Source of the DNA: an uncultured Flavobacteriales bacterium
Lineage (GTDB): Bacteria > Bacteroidota > Bacteroidia > Flavobacteriales_D > Sanyastnellaceae
NCBI GenBank assembly: GCA_905478795.1
Contig: CAJQJX010000051.1
Location: forward strand, 1-64,000
Length of the DNA: 64,000 nucleotides
Reading direction: 5' to 3'
Part shown: piece after piece, positions 26,335-35,404 of the stretch
Numbering within the stretch: the stretch's first letter is position 1
How the letters are laid out: each line of letters opens with the position of its first letter
The notes under the pieces: generated by a model
What the model saw: the letters and a program-made list of their open reading frames with translations, nothing else
Databases searched by the model: none
What the model was told of the DNA's origin: nothing
Translations under genes and position numbers: made by a program

Positions 26335-27482
26335 TTGCTGCGCTCCTGATCCTCACTGCATTTCTTTTCTTGCTGCTGCACCTGATTCAGGTCGCAAGGT
26401 GGTCACGTGGTTTCCAGGGAGCCTTTTCTGTAGGCCATGAGTCCCCAAAGGCGCCGCAAAAGGTGCCACCAAAAATCTCGTTGGTCTTGCCTGTGCGCAA
26501 TGAAGCCGTCACACTCCCCCATTTATTGGCCGATCTGGCCATGGGTGCCGACACACCCGACGAGGTTATCATCGTCGATGATGCTTCGACAGACGGCACA
26601 ACCCAAGTCATTTCCACCATCCAAAACCTGCCATTTTCCGTCAGAACAATGGCCAATCCGGGCACAGGAAAGAAGCCCGGTTTGTCGGCGGGGATCAAAG
26701 CGGCCATTCACCCGTGGGTCATCCAGGTCGATGCCGACGTGCGGGTAGGTCCCGAATTTATCCGCAGTGTTAGACAGCACATTCAAAACCGAGGCAGCGA
26801 AACCGACATGCTGCTGCTGCCTTTGCGTCTTGCGTACAGCGCCAAAAAAGCTCCGTCCACTGTATTTGAGAGCCTCCAAGCTTTGGACTTTGCGGCCATG
26901 CAAGGCTGGGCTGTGGCCGCCGCACGGCGCGGGCGTCCCGCGATGGCCAGCGGTGGAGCCTGGGTCTGGCGCGCCTCCGCCTTTCCCCACGATCAGCTGC
27001 GACAAGAGCTCGCTAGCGGAGACGATGTGTTTTCGTTGGCCGCCCTGATCAAGCGCGGCGACGGCCATCGCGTGGGCTGGTGTGGCCAACTCGATTCCAT
27101 GGCTTCCGCTGCACCCATGCCAAATGTGTGGAGCCTTTTGGACCAACGCATTCGATGGGGCGCCAAGGCAAAGGCCTATCCCAAGGCATTGTCTGAAGCG
27201 CGGCGGGTGTCCATCATCATCGCGGGAGTCCACCTTTTTGGCACCATCATGTTGGTGCTTCAACCCTTGTTCGGTTTGGCATTTTGGACCACCAAAGCCG
27301 TCATAGATATGGCCTACACCCACCAAGTAGGACGGGCCTATGGGATTTTTGACGGCAGGGCAGTTGGCCGTCGATGGGGAACGCTTGTCATCCTTGCGGC
27401 CCTCCACCCTCCTTTCATCATCACCACCCTTCTTTTGATGCCGTTCCGAAAAGCACCGTGGAAAGGCCGCACTGCCGCCTAA
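26331..27482 (+). CDS. membrane-bound family 2 glycosyltransferase
   Basis: 383 residues with a GTG start inside the preceding stop. One membrane helix at the N-terminus (LLILTAFLFLLLHLIQVA) precedes a GT-A domain: SLVLPVRNEAVTLPHLLADL, EVIIVDDASTDGT, the metal-binding DADVRVG, the catalytic-base region GDDVF and QRIRWGAKA (Q-x-x-R-W). Two or three C-terminal helices follow. This is the layout of processive or lipid-linked sugar transferases. The donor sugar is unknown; fcl nearby makes GDP-fucose a candidate. Confidence 0.88.
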   Translation: MIAALLILTAFLFLLLHLIQVARWSRGFQGAFSVGHESPKAPQKVPPKISLVLPVRNEAVTLPHLLADLAMGADTPDEVIIVDDASTDGTTQVISTIQNLPFSVRTMANPGTGKKPGLSAGIKAAIHPWVIQVDADVRVGPEFIRSVRQHIQNRGSETDMLLLPLRLAYSAKKAPSTVFESLQALDFAAMQGWAVAAARRGRPAMASGGAWVWRASAFPHDQLRQELASGDDVFSLAALIKRGDGHRVGWCGQLDSMASAAPMPNVWSLLDQRIRWGAKAKAYPKALSEARRVSIIIAGVHLFGTIMLVLQPLFGLAFWTTKAVIDMAYTHQVGRAYGIFDGRAVGRRWGTLVILAALHPPFIITTLLLMPFRKAPWKGRTAA

Positions 27483-27487
27483 TTTTC
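27480..27487 (+). promoter_or_regulatory. -7 box of the ABC permease gene
   Basis: TAATTTTC overlaps the glycosyltransferase stop codon (TAA); GAAC and the GTG start at 27492 follow. The spacing to the start codon is four bases. Confidence 0.4.
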
Positions 27488-27491
27488 GAAC

Positions 27492-28367
27492 GTGCAAACT
27501 GTCCGCGCCTTTTTCCGCACCGAACCCACCGCATTGATGGGCGCCACATGGATTGTACTGTGGACCATCATCGCCACCACCAGTGCGATGTGGAGGCCTG
27601 ATCCAACCCGCCACGCCAACGATCAACACCTCGAGTGGTCCATGCTGGCCCCAGGCACCGCCGTCGACACCGTGACGCCAGAAGGCTTGCCCGGTCAAAA
27701 AACCTTTGTTCTCGGAACCGATCGGTTTGGGAGGGACTACCTCTCTCGGGTTGTAGCAGGGTCTGGGCTCTCTTTGGCCGTCGGACTGGTGGCCGTGCTC
27801 CTCTCTTTGCTCATTGGCATTCCACTCGGCGCCCTCGCAGGATATTTGGGCGGAAGGTTTGACGCGGCTGTAAGCTGGTTGTTACAGGTCGTCTGGAGCA
27901 TCCCTACACTCCTGTTGGTACTCGCACTGACGCTGGCTTTCGGCAAAGGATTTGAGCAGGTCTTCCTCGCCATTGGCCTGTCCATGTGGGTGGAAGTCGC
28001 ACGTGTTGTGCGCGGGCAAGTCATCGCCCTGCGCCATGTAGAATGGGTCGAAGCAGGACGGGTACTTGGCCTTTCCACGCCACGCATTGTTTTCTTGCAC
28101 ATCTTGCCCAACCTCACCGGACCCATCGCCGTCATCGCTTCGGCCAACTTCGCAGCCGCCATACTCATCGAAGCCGGCCTGAGCTTCATGGGCGTTGGGG
28201 CTCAAATTCCCATGCCGAGTTGGGGCAACCTGATCCGAGACCACTATGGTGCCATCCTCACAGGGCATGCACATTTGGCCCTCGTGCCCGGCGCCTGCAT
28301 CGTTTCGTTGGTTTTGGCCTTCAACGCCTTGTCCAACGCCTTTGCACGGCACACGGCGCAACGCTAA
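27492..28367 (+). CDS. ABC transporter permease, DppC/OppC type
   Basis: 291 residues, GTG start. Membrane helix at about 15-35, then the periplasmic loop ending FVLGTDRFGRDYLSRVVAG, the hallmark of DppC/OppC peptide-nickel permeases. The inner-membrane core follows with the EAA loop (EAGRVLGLSTPRIVFLHILP) that docks the ATPase. The partner DppB permease, ATPases and binding protein are not in the window, so it is an orphan here. It sits among polysaccharide genes, but nothing shows that it takes part in glycan export. Confidence 0.9.
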   Translation: MQTVRAFFRTEPTALMGATWIVLWTIIATTSAMWRPDPTRHANDQHLEWSMLAPGTAVDTVTPEGLPGQKTFVLGTDRFGRDYLSRVVAGSGLSLAVGLVAVLLSLLIGIPLGALAGYLGGRFDAAVSWLLQVVWSIPTLLLVLALTLAFGKGFEQVFLAIGLSMWVEVARVVRGQVIALRHVEWVEAGRVLGLSTPRIVFLHILPNLTGPIAVIASANFAAAILIEAGLSFMGVGAQIPMPSWGNLIRDHYGAILTGHAHLALVPGACIVSLVLAFNALSNAFARHTAQR

Positions 28368-28372
28368 GTCCG

Positions 28373-28380
28373 TAACTTTG
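28373..28380 (+). promoter_or_regulatory. -7 box of fcl
   Basis: A perfect TAnnTTTG element, TAACTTTG, follows the ABC permease stop. Only five bases separate it from an in-frame GTG (28386) and eight from ATG 28389. Confidence 0.6.
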
Positions 28381-28388
28381 TGTCCGTG

Positions 28389-29333
28389 ATGAACGCCTCT
28401 TCCCGCATCTATGTGGCCGGACACCGCGGCATGGTCGGCAGCGCCATCTGTCGCGCCTTGCACAACGCAGGGTTTCCGGACCCGATCACTTTCACCAGCG
28501 CTGAACTCGACCTGCGCAATCAGGCCGCTGTCCAAGCCATGATGGAGCGCGAAAAGCCCACGCATGTCTTTCTCGCAGCAGCCAAAGTGGGCGGCATCCA
28601 AGCCAACAACATATACCGGGCCGACTTCCTGTATGACAACTTGATGATCGAGGCCAACATCATCCACGCCGCACACACCATCGGCGTAGAGAAGTTGCTT
28701 TTTCTCGGTTCGAGCTGCATCTATCCTAAACTGGCCGACCAACCTCTTCGAGAAGATGCCCTGTTGACCGGCACCTTGGAAAGCACGAACGAACCATACG
28801 CCATTGCTAAAATCGCGGGCATCAAACTCTGCGAATCCTACCGCGACCAATACGGAGCAAACTTCATTTCGGCCATGCCTACCAACCTGTACGGCCCAGG
28901 TGACAACTATGACTTGAACAACAGCCACGTGGTGCCGGCACTCATCCGCAAGTTCCACGAAGCAAAAGAACGCGGAGACACTTCTGTGTCGTGTTGGGGT
29001 ACAGGCTCACCTCGTCGCGAATTTTTACATGTGGACGACCTTGCTACCGCCTGTCTGTTTTTGATGGAACAATACAACGGCAAGCAACACGTCAATGTGG
29101 GGACCGGCGAAGACCTACCCATCAAAAATCTCGCCGAAACCATTGGTGAAATTGTTGGCTTCACCGGCAAAATCGAATGGGACACGGACAAGCCTGATGG
29201 CACTCCACGCAAGCTGATGGACTGCAGCCGCATCCACCAGTTGGGTTGGAAGCATGCCATTGATCTACAGCACGGACTTTCCGCGGTTTACCAAGAATTC
29301 AAAGAGGCACCGGACGCCGTTCGCGCCAAATGA
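28389..29333 (+). CDS. fcl: GDP-L-fucose synthase
   Basis: 314 residues. A bifunctional epimerase/reductase of the SDR family that converts GDP-4-keto-6-deoxymannose to GDP-L-fucose using NADPH. Visible are the nucleotide fold [14 protein letters not shown], the catalytic Tyr/Lys in [21 protein letters not shown] and [14 protein letters not shown]. The first-step enzyme gmd lies 19 kb away at 47915. Its stop overlaps the start of the Wzi-like gene (ATGA), tying fucose supply to an outer-membrane glycan protein. Confidence 0.97.
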   Translation: MNASSRIYVAGHRGMVGSAICRALHNAGFPDPITFTSAELDLRNQAAVQAMMEREKPTHVFLAAAKVGGIQANNIYRADFLYDNLMIEANIIHAAHTIGVEKLLFLGSSCIYPKLADQPLREDALLTGTLESTNEPYAIAKIAGIKLCESYRDQYGANFISAMPTNLYGPGDNYDLNNSHVVPALIRKFHEAKERGDTSVSCWGTGSPRREFLHVDDLATACLFLMEQYNGKQHVNVGTGEDLPIKNLAETIGEIVGFTGKIEWDTDKPDGTPRKLMDCSRIHQLGWKHAIDLQHGLSAVYQEFKEAPDAVRAK

Positions 29334-30922
29334 CCACTGCTTACCGACAGGCTATACCGCGCATTCTACCGCAAGCACTCTACCCTTTGTTGTGTGGGCT
29401 ATTGTGCTTCACCTGTCCCAAAATGACGGCTCAAATTGTCGTACCCGACCGCCTGCCCAATGGCAGTCGCATGACGGCGTTCACCACACCCGCAGAGTTT
29501 GGTGCCCTCGCCTTTGACACGTTGCGCACCTTGCCCCAAACACTCGGAGGCCGGGATACCTGGTGGCACCGACACGCCGTATTCAGCGATGGAACCATCC
29601 AAGTAGCGTTGGATCCCGTTTTGGACATTTCTAGGGATTACCGGCAGAGAATGAGTGAGGTACCCCGTGAAAGCCAGCAAGGCTTCCGCAACGTGCGCGG
29701 AGTGCGCTACGCTGGAAAAATTGATGGGCAACTGCGCTTTGGGGGAAAGGTGCTGGAAATGCAACGGGTGTTGGTTTCGCCGGAGACAGAAGCCATCCTC
29801 AATGCGCAAGCCTATCCCGGCATGGGGACTGGAAAACTTAGACCCACAGAGGGCGGCTTGTACAAGCTCGACCACAGCCTTGCAGAGGTGTGGTTCGACA
29901 TCAACATTCATCCCAACCTACGCCTGCAATGGGGCTTAGGTGCCACAGAACTTGGTCCTGGGGCGCGCAACATTCTATGGAACGGCGCCCGGGCGCCCGC
30001 ACCATATCTCCTTGCAGAAGTCCACTTAGGCCATGGTTGGACATACCGATGGGTCCAGTCGAGACAGAGGGGCCAGGACCGGCTCCCCGCCAATGGGGCA
30101 CGTGAAGGCCATTATCAACCTCTGGGGCTCGGCATTCGCAGCCTCACCAAATCCGTCATGAGCAAGGGACAATCCCTGGACATCACCATCATGACCGCCC
30201 GCTGGACCGATGTCACGGCGCGGTCACAAAACGGACGGGGTGCAACCGAATGGATGCGCGCCATGGCACCATGGGTCCTCCCCAATTCCCGGAATTCAGC
30301 AACAAATTGGTACCTCACAGGGCATCAAGGGTTGGATGTGCAATGGCGGCGCAGGCGGTCCACTTGGTACGGGCAACTCCGGCGTCATCCATGGCGGGAT
30401 CAACGCTATGAAGCCCGCCCAAACGAATGGGACGGAGCCAAGTGGCAAGGCATGATTGGTCACGTTCGACATGGCCACCAATGGTCCTTGTGGTCCGAAC
30501 TCGCCCCTGTCCACCGCTCAGTGCCAGGAGAACTGCATCCCGGAATCCCTGGGAGCAGCTTGGGAATCGACCGTTGGTCCAACCTCACCCCTTATTTCAT
30601 TCAAGGAGCCGAATGGCGCATCATGGGGCTCACCATCGCAGCAGAAATTGGCCTGCCCCATTCAGAGGGGGCCGATGCGGATATTTTACCTGAATGGGAG
30701 CCTTCATGGAAAGCCACGCTGACAATTCCCGCTGCTGCTGCCGATCCTATTTCTCATGAAGCCCGACGCCATCGGAAGCCCAACCGTTTATGGCCGCCCC
30801 TGGTACCGCTCGCCCCCTTCGTCAGCTTGATGAAATCCCCTGGGTGGTACGGCGATTCAAACGAAAAATGGTGGTCTTTTGGGGTGACAACGTCCATTTT
30901 CAAAACAAGAAAAAACCACTAG
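29330..30922 (+). CDS. Wzi-like outer-membrane protein, copy 1
   Basis: 530 residues, translationally coupled to fcl by an ATGA overlap. A hydrophobic stretch ([19 protein letters not shown]) serves as signal. The beta-rich body contains [19 protein letters not shown] and [16 protein letters not shown], resembling the strands of capsule-assembly protein Wzi, a barrel lectin that holds surface polysaccharide. The assignment rests on this segment and on the second, clearer Wzi-like gene nearby. The C-terminus [10 protein letters not shown] is basic and lacks the usual terminal Phe, which is odd for a barrel. Confidence 0.6.
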   Translation: MTTAYRQAIPRILPQALYPLLCGLLCFTCPKMTAQIVVPDRLPNGSRMTAFTTPAEFGALAFDTLRTLPQTLGGRDTWWHRHAVFSDGTIQVALDPVLDISRDYRQRMSEVPRESQQGFRNVRGVRYAGKIDGQLRFGGKVLEMQRVLVSPETEAILNAQAYPGMGTGKLRPTEGGLYKLDHSLAEVWFDINIHPNLRLQWGLGATELGPGARNILWNGARAPAPYLLAEVHLGHGWTYRWVQSRQRGQDRLPANGAREGHYQPLGLGIRSLTKSVMSKGQSLDITIMTARWTDVTARSQNGRGATEWMRAMAPWVLPNSRNSATNWYLTGHQGLDVQWRRRRSTWYGQLRRHPWRDQRYEARPNEWDGAKWQGMIGHVRHGHQWSLWSELAPVHRSVPGELHPGIPGSSLGIDRWSNLTPYFIQGAEWRIMGLTIAAEIGLPHSEGADADILPEWEPSWKATLTIPAAAADPISHEARRHRKPNRLWPPLVPLAPFVSLMKSPGWYGDSNEKWWSFGVTTSIFKTRKNH

Positions 30923-31002
30923 AACCTATTCCGTTCGAAAACTTAAAACAGCTTGCAATGAAATTGAGCGCACAAAATAGGGGACTCGTCTGATATTTTT
31001 GT

Positions 31003-31010
31003 TAAATTAG
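31003..31010 (+). promoter_or_regulatory. -7 box of the WecA-like gene
   Basis: TAAATTAG lies in an AT-rich 98-base gap, ten bases before the ATG at 31021. The same octamer precedes the OmpA gene at 38861. Confidence 0.45.
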
Positions 31011-31020
31011 ACCCCGGACC

Positions 31021-32097
31021 ATGTTATCGTTTTTTGTCGCTTTCATTTTTGTAGTGCTTGGAATGCCTTCGCTCATCCAGCTTGCGGTGCAAAAGGATTT
31101 GCTGGATGAGCCCTCCGAAGACCGCAAGATTCACAAGCGAAGTGTTCCCCGACTAGGGGGTGTATTGGTCTTTTTAGGGACGCTGTTTACCACCTGTCTT
31201 TTGGTGCATCCTGAAGGTGATGAAGCCATTTCTTTTCTGAGGTTAGCCGCAGGTTCTCTGATTCTTTTTTTCCTGGGCTTAAAAGACGACTTGACGGGTG
31301 TAAATCCCATCAAAAAACTAGCAGCGCAAATTTGCGTAGGCTGCATTCTCATCCTCTGCGGAGGCTATGCCATTAATGATTTTCACAACCTCTTCGGTTG
31401 GAATGAACTTTCCGTTTGGTTCTCCCCAATATTTTCGCTTTTCGTATACATCGTCGTTGTAAATGCCGTCAACCTCATTGATGGTATTGATACCCTGGCA
31501 GGCGGTTATGGCTTGCTCATTGCCATCGCTTGTTCCATTTGGTTCGCAGCAACAGGGCAGAATGATTTGGCGACCCTTTGTCTGGCCCTGGCTGGGGCAC
31601 TCTCCGCTTTCTTGGTGTTTAACATCACGCCGGCACGCATTTTCTTAGGGGACAGCGGCTCCCTCATTTTGGGAATGTTCATCTACGTGATGGCCACAAG
31701 CATCATTCAAACGCCCACCGATCAAGTCCCCGAAATGTGGCAGAACAGGTCTTTGCCGATTTTGGCCATGACAACGCTGAGCTATCCTCTGGTGGACACT
31801 TTGAGGGTTTTTTCATTGAGATTGCTCAAAGGCAAATCGCCATTCTCTGCAGACCGCTGCCACTTGCATCACCGCTTGTTGAAATTGGACATGACCCATT
31901 TGCAGGTCGCGCTCTTTATCCACGGCTATACCGCCGCAATCGTGGCCCTGGGGTTCTGGATTCCAATCATGGACGCCACCTATACCTTCTTCATTTTGCT
32001 CGCGTGTGCTTTTACCTTGCCCTTGATCATCATTGCCTTGGAAAAGGTGCGCGTTTTGTCCCGCGCTGTGCGCAGGAAAGAAGCGCGTCAACACTGA
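31021..32097 (+). CDS. MraY/WecA-family polyprenyl-phosphate sugar-1-phosphate transferase
   Basis: 358 residues with about ten membrane helices. It moves a sugar-1-phosphate from a UDP-sugar to undecaprenyl phosphate, the first committed step of a surface glycan. Family motifs: FFLGLKDDLTG (metal site), VVNAVNLIDGIDTLAGG, RIFLGDSGSLILG and SADRCHLHHRLL. The HLHHRLL form fits the WecA/TagO branch rather than MraY. The gene is AT-richer (about 48% GC at 31201-31260) than both neighbours, a possible sign of horizontal gain. It sits between two Wzi-like genes. Confidence 0.93.
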   Translation: MLSFFVAFIFVVLGMPSLIQLAVQKDLLDEPSEDRKIHKRSVPRLGGVLVFLGTLFTTCLLVHPEGDEAISFLRLAAGSLILFFLGLKDDLTGVNPIKKLAAQICVGCILILCGGYAINDFHNLFGWNELSVWFSPIFSLFVYIVVVNAVNLIDGIDTLAGGYGLLIAIACSIWFAATGQNDLATLCLALAGALSAFLVFNITPARIFLGDSGSLILGMFIYVMATSIIQTPTDQVPEMWQNRSLPILAMTTLSYPLVDTLRVFSLRLLKGKSPFSADRCHLHHRLLKLDMTHLQVALFIHGYTAAIVALGFWIPIMDATYTFFILLACAFTLPLIIIALEKVRVLSRAVRRKEARQH

Positions 32098-32155
32098 GAC
32101 CCCCTGCCCTCTTGGGCACAGGAGAATTCAATCTCCTCCACAATCCGTCATCGCC

Positions 32156-32163
32156 TACGTTTG
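32156..32163 (+). promoter_or_regulatory. -7 box of Wzi-like gene 2
   Basis: TACGTTTG is a perfect TAnnTTTG match, followed by CAGC and the ATG at 32168. The gap 32098-32155 also contains the short inverted repeat GGAGA/TCTCC without a T-run. Confidence 0.6.
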
Positions 32164-32167
32164 CAGC

Positions 32168-33601
32168 ATGAGGCTGGTGCTGGTCATGATAACACTCTGG
32201 GCTTTCGCCTGTATGCCGGCAGCACTGAGGGCGCAAAGCACTGTCGCTGCAGTAGACAGAGCCGATACTACCAAGAAGGTCACCGTTGACGTCCACCCAC
32301 AAATGTTGGGCGGTACTGCATCGTTGAGAGACCGCAATGGGGTTCTGGCATTTATGGCCTCTGCCGCAGTGCTGACCAAGGCCCCAAATCACCAAGGCCA
32401 CCTCACCTTTGACCTGATTCAATCCGCTGGAACCCCCATGTTGCGGGCTGTCGAGGCGGGCTATGACCGCCGTGGGAATGCCGGCCGAGGTGCTTCTCGA
32501 ATCCGCGCTCGGTGGGATTGGACCCCCCTGTCTTCCCTTACAATATCACTCGGCAGGGACACCCTCCACGACGGCTGGGGAAGGCGCTCCCTGTTTCGTG
32601 GACGACATGCGGCACCCGTTCCTTTCATAGAAACCCGTCTTGATGGCGGCGGCCGATTGCGCTACCGCCATCGCATCGAGGCTTTACAAGGGTCCGCCAG
32701 TATCCATTGCGCTCCAAACGCCTCTGGCGACCCCCGATTTTGGATTCCGGAATCGGGGCCGCTGCGCGCCAACATTGAGCGCATGGTCGTCAGCCACAGA
32801 CTCGAAGTGGACCTAGGCCGGCGCATCACCGCGGCACTATGGGGGGCCGTCGTTTGGAACATAGAAGACGGAACACGTGCCTTCGAACCCCATTACTTGC
32901 TTCCATTGACGAGCCTAAGACCGACGGAGTTTGCCCAAGGAAGCTCCGACAATGCCATCGTGGGACTCGAAGGGCAATGGCGCTTGGGAGCGGTCGACCA
33001 AGGCCCGCGCTATCTCTATGGACAGCTGCTGCTCGACGAGCTTCTCGTTTCAGAAATCCTGGGTTCGACCGGGTGGTGGGGCAACAAATACGGATTGCTG
33101 GGGGGCCTACATTGGGGCTATCCCCGAGGAGCTTGGCGCATTGAGGCCGCTGGTGTGCGGCCTTGGACTTACAGCCACTACACCCCTACCAGCGCCTACA
33201 TCCATGGCTTGACGCCACTGGCACACCCCTTGGGCGCCAATTTTTTCGAAGGAAGTGTGGAGGGCCACATTCAACGCAATGAATGGACCTTTCACGGCCG
33301 ACTGACCGCATCACAACGTGGAGACGACCCCATCGGATCGGCCCCTTCAGGCTCCCTGCCCCAAATTGGAGACATTGACCGCACAGAGGAAACATACGTG
33401 TGGCTTGGAGGTACTGCCCGTCAATTCACCTTGATCCAATTGGACGTATCGCACAAGCTGCCATTGGGCGATGCCAACTACGTCCAGGGCTTTGTGCGGT
33501 GGGAGGGACAACGTACGGCCGTCGGACCTCAACAGGAGAACGCCATGCGCTTGATGTTCGGCCTGCGCACTACAGGCCCCTTTTTGGGTGCCGATTGGTA
33601 G
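32168..33601 (+). CDS. Wzi-like capsule assembly outer-membrane protein, copy 2
   Basis: 477 residues. Signal peptide MRLVLVMITLWAFACMPAALRA. Blocks typical of the Bacteroidota Wzi-like family are RDTLHDGWGRRSLFRGRHAA, PFIETRLDGGGRLRYRHRIEAL, FEPHYLLPLTSLRPTEFAQG and SSDNAIVGLEGQWRL. It ends in beta strands with GLRTTGPFLGADW. The protein would sit in the outer membrane and help retain or organise surface polysaccharide. The start is fixed by both the signal peptide and the promoter box four bases upstream; longer in-frame starts inside the previous gene are not needed. Confidence 0.75.
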   Translation: MRLVLVMITLWAFACMPAALRAQSTVAAVDRADTTKKVTVDVHPQMLGGTASLRDRNGVLAFMASAAVLTKAPNHQGHLTFDLIQSAGTPMLRAVEAGYDRRGNAGRGASRIRARWDWTPLSSLTISLGRDTLHDGWGRRSLFRGRHAAPVPFIETRLDGGGRLRYRHRIEALQGSASIHCAPNASGDPRFWIPESGPLRANIERMVVSHRLEVDLGRRITAALWGAVVWNIEDGTRAFEPHYLLPLTSLRPTEFAQGSSDNAIVGLEGQWRLGAVDQGPRYLYGQLLLDELLVSEILGSTGWWGNKYGLLGGLHWGYPRGAWRIEAAGVRPWTYSHYTPTSAYIHGLTPLAHPLGANFFEGSVEGHIQRNEWTFHGRLTASQRGDDPIGSAPSGSLPQIGDIDRTEETYVWLGGTARQFTLIQLDVSHKLPLGDANYVQGFVRWEGQRTAVGPQQENAMRLMFGLRTTGPFLGADW

Positions 33602-33609
33602 GGCCGCCC

Positions 33610-33617
33610 TAATTTCG
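33610..33617 (+). promoter_or_regulatory. -7 box of the cytochrome oxidase operon
   Basis: TAATTTCG begins nine bases after the Wzi-like stop and ends ten bases before the ctaB ATG. It is the likely promoter for the genes from 33628 to 38856. Confidence 0.45.
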
Positions 33618-33627
33618 CCACCGCTCC

Positions 33628-34515
33628 ATGAAGGCCACTCCAGCGCCCACCCCCACCTTAATGAAGGACATCGCCGTCCTTTTCAAGCTTCGCCTCGGCA
33701 CGTTCGTGGTTTTAAGCGCCGTACTCGGCTGGTTTATGGGGGCTGATACCATTGCCTTTGTGCCCTTTTTGAAACTTGTCATCGGAGGCTACTTGCTCAC
33801 AGGGGCGTCCAATGGCTTCAACCAAATCATCGAGAAATCCAACGATGCCAAAATGGGACGGACCGCCAACCGGCCACTTCCCACAGGGCGCATGTCCATC
33901 AAAGCAGCCGCCACCTGGTCCACTGTGGCCGGGGTTTTGGGGCTCGCTGCCTTGTTTGACCTCGGGATCCGCGCTGGAATGCTCGGGCTTTTGGCACTGC
34001 TCAGCTACGTACTCGCTTACACCCCTCTCAAAGCCCGCACGGGGTTCAGTGTGCTCGTAGGTGCCATCCCAGGTGCCATCCCGCCCATGCTGGGCTACGT
34101 GGCGGCAACACAACGCTTCGGAATCGAACCCGGCACCTTGTTCGCCGTGCAATTCATGTGGCAATTCCCACACTTTTGGGCCATCGCCTGGGTCGCCCAT
34201 GACGACTACCTCAAGGCGGGGTACCGCATGCTCCCGTTCAAGGAAGGCCGCACTGCCGCCAGTGCGCGACAAATTCTGCTGTACACCATGTTGTGTATTC
34301 CCGCGAGCTTACTTCCGTGGGCCTTGCCGGGAGGAGAAGCCATGGTAGGAGACACGGCATTGGTCGTGGCCATCATCGCTGGCCTTGGTTTTTGCGTCCC
34401 TGCCTTTCGTCTTTGGCGCAACCTCGAGGTGGAAAATGCACGAAAATTGATGTTCGCGAGCTTCTTGTACCTCCCTATCGTGCAACTCACGTACGTACTC
34501 GACAAGTTGCCCTGA
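33628..34515 (+). CDS. ctaB: protoheme IX farnesyltransferase (heme O synthase)
   Basis: 295 residues, UbiA-type membrane prenyltransferase. It attaches farnesyl to heme B to make heme O for the terminal oxidase. Seen are the first Asp-rich block NQIIEKSNDAKMGRTANRPLP, YTPLKARTGFSVLVGAIPGA and the QFPHFWAIAWVAHDDY block. It leads the oxidase gene run and is followed after 28 bases by the first coxIII. No heme A synthase is present in the window. Confidence 0.97.
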   Translation: MKATPAPTPTLMKDIAVLFKLRLGTFVVLSAVLGWFMGADTIAFVPFLKLVIGGYLLTGASNGFNQIIEKSNDAKMGRTANRPLPTGRMSIKAAATWSTVAGVLGLAALFDLGIRAGMLGLLALLSYVLAYTPLKARTGFSVLVGAIPGAIPPMLGYVAATQRFGIEPGTLFAVQFMWQFPHFWAIAWVAHDDYLKAGYRMLPFKEGRTAASARQILLYTMLCIPASLLPWALPGGEAMVGDTALVVAIIAGLGFCVPAFRLWRNLEVENARKLMFASFLYLPIVQLTYVLDKLP

Positions 34516-34543
34516 ACCCAAAGGCCCTCTAACGGTTCTTTTG

Positions 34544-35371
34544 ATGTCACACGACGCCATGAACACCACAGACCCCTCTCCAGAAGCGCCCAAGCGGAAA
34601 TTCGACGTCTTTGAAGGACTCGACCCCGCTGTCCGCGACCGCACAAAGAAGATGCTGATGTATTTCATCGTCTTTGCTGTCGTCATGCTCTTTGCCGGCT
34701 TTACATCTGCCTACATCGTCTCCAACGTGGGGCAATTCTGGGTACACATTGAAGCACCACGCGCCTTGTGGATCAGCAATGCGCTGATTTTGGCGAGTTC
34801 TCTGCCCATGTGGCTCAGCCTTCGGGCCATGAAAAAGGGACAGACCATGACGAGCTTCGTGCACCTCGCCATCACCTTTGTTTTGGGCATCGGTTTTACC
34901 GTGATGCAGCTCCAAGGATGGGGTGAATTGCAAGAAAAGGGCATGGGATGGACCGTCGATGAACTGGCTTCAGGCGCCAAGGCCTATCGCTGGAACAGCA
35001 TCGACCAACTCATTGAAGGACCCGCTCAATGGGGCACGGACTTCACCATTGAACAAGATGGCACACCGCTGAACTACCGGCCAGAAACCAAACAGCTCTT
35101 TGCCTCTGATGATGTCCTGATGGCGAGGGACATCACCCTCGACGTGGTGCGCACTTCCAATTCTTCAGCAGGATACCTGTTCATTTTGATCCTCATCCAC
35201 CTGTTCCATTTGGCCCTCGGCCTGGCCTACCTCTTGGTCAACGGAATTCGGATTCTAAAGGGTCAAATTCACCCCGAAGACACCATCAGATTGCACACTG
35301 GTGGTGTCTACTGGCACTTCTTAGGCCTTTTGTGGGTATACCTGTTCGCATTCCTCTTCCTCATCCATTGA
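34544..35371 (+). CDS. cytochrome c oxidase subunit III, short paralog
   Basis: 275 residues; ATG 34544 preceded directly by an in-frame TTG. Five or more membrane helices, including MLMYFIVFAVVMLFAGFTSAY, FVHLAITFVLGIGFTVMQL and the terminal HTGGVYWHFLGLLWVYLFAFLF typical of heme-copper oxidase subunit III. A soluble insertion of about 80 residues between helices (WTVDELASGAKAYRW... to DVVRTSNS) is longer than in textbook subunit III. Bacteroidota caa3-type loci often carry two subunit III genes in tandem; this is the first. Confidence 0.9.
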   Translation: MSHDAMNTTDPSPEAPKRKFDVFEGLDPAVRDRTKKMLMYFIVFAVVMLFAGFTSAYIVSNVGQFWVHIEAPRALWISNALILASSLPMWLSLRAMKKGQTMTSFVHLAITFVLGIGFTVMQLQGWGELQEKGMGWTVDELASGAKAYRWNSIDQLIEGPAQWGTDFTIEQDGTPLNYRPETKQLFASDDVLMARDITLDVVRTSNSSAGYLFILILIHLFHLALGLAYLLVNGIRILKGQIHPEDTIRLHTGGVYWHFLGLLWVYLFAFLFLIH

Positions 35372-35379
35372 GGATGACG

Positions 35380-35387
35380 TAATATTG
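35380..35387 (+). promoter_or_regulatory. possible internal promoter before coxIII-2
   Basis: TAATATTG followed by CCGC, 17 bases before the ATG at 35405. It shares ATATTGCCGC with the region upstream of the TonB receptor gene. Confidence 0.3.
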
Positions 35388-35404
35388 CCGCGCAAATCAG
35401 CGTC

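Noticed and set aside
26523-27698. 391-codon minus-strand open frame opposite the family 2 glycosyltransferase
   Set aside because: The plus strand carries intact GT2 motifs and an overlapping start; the antisense product shows no domain.
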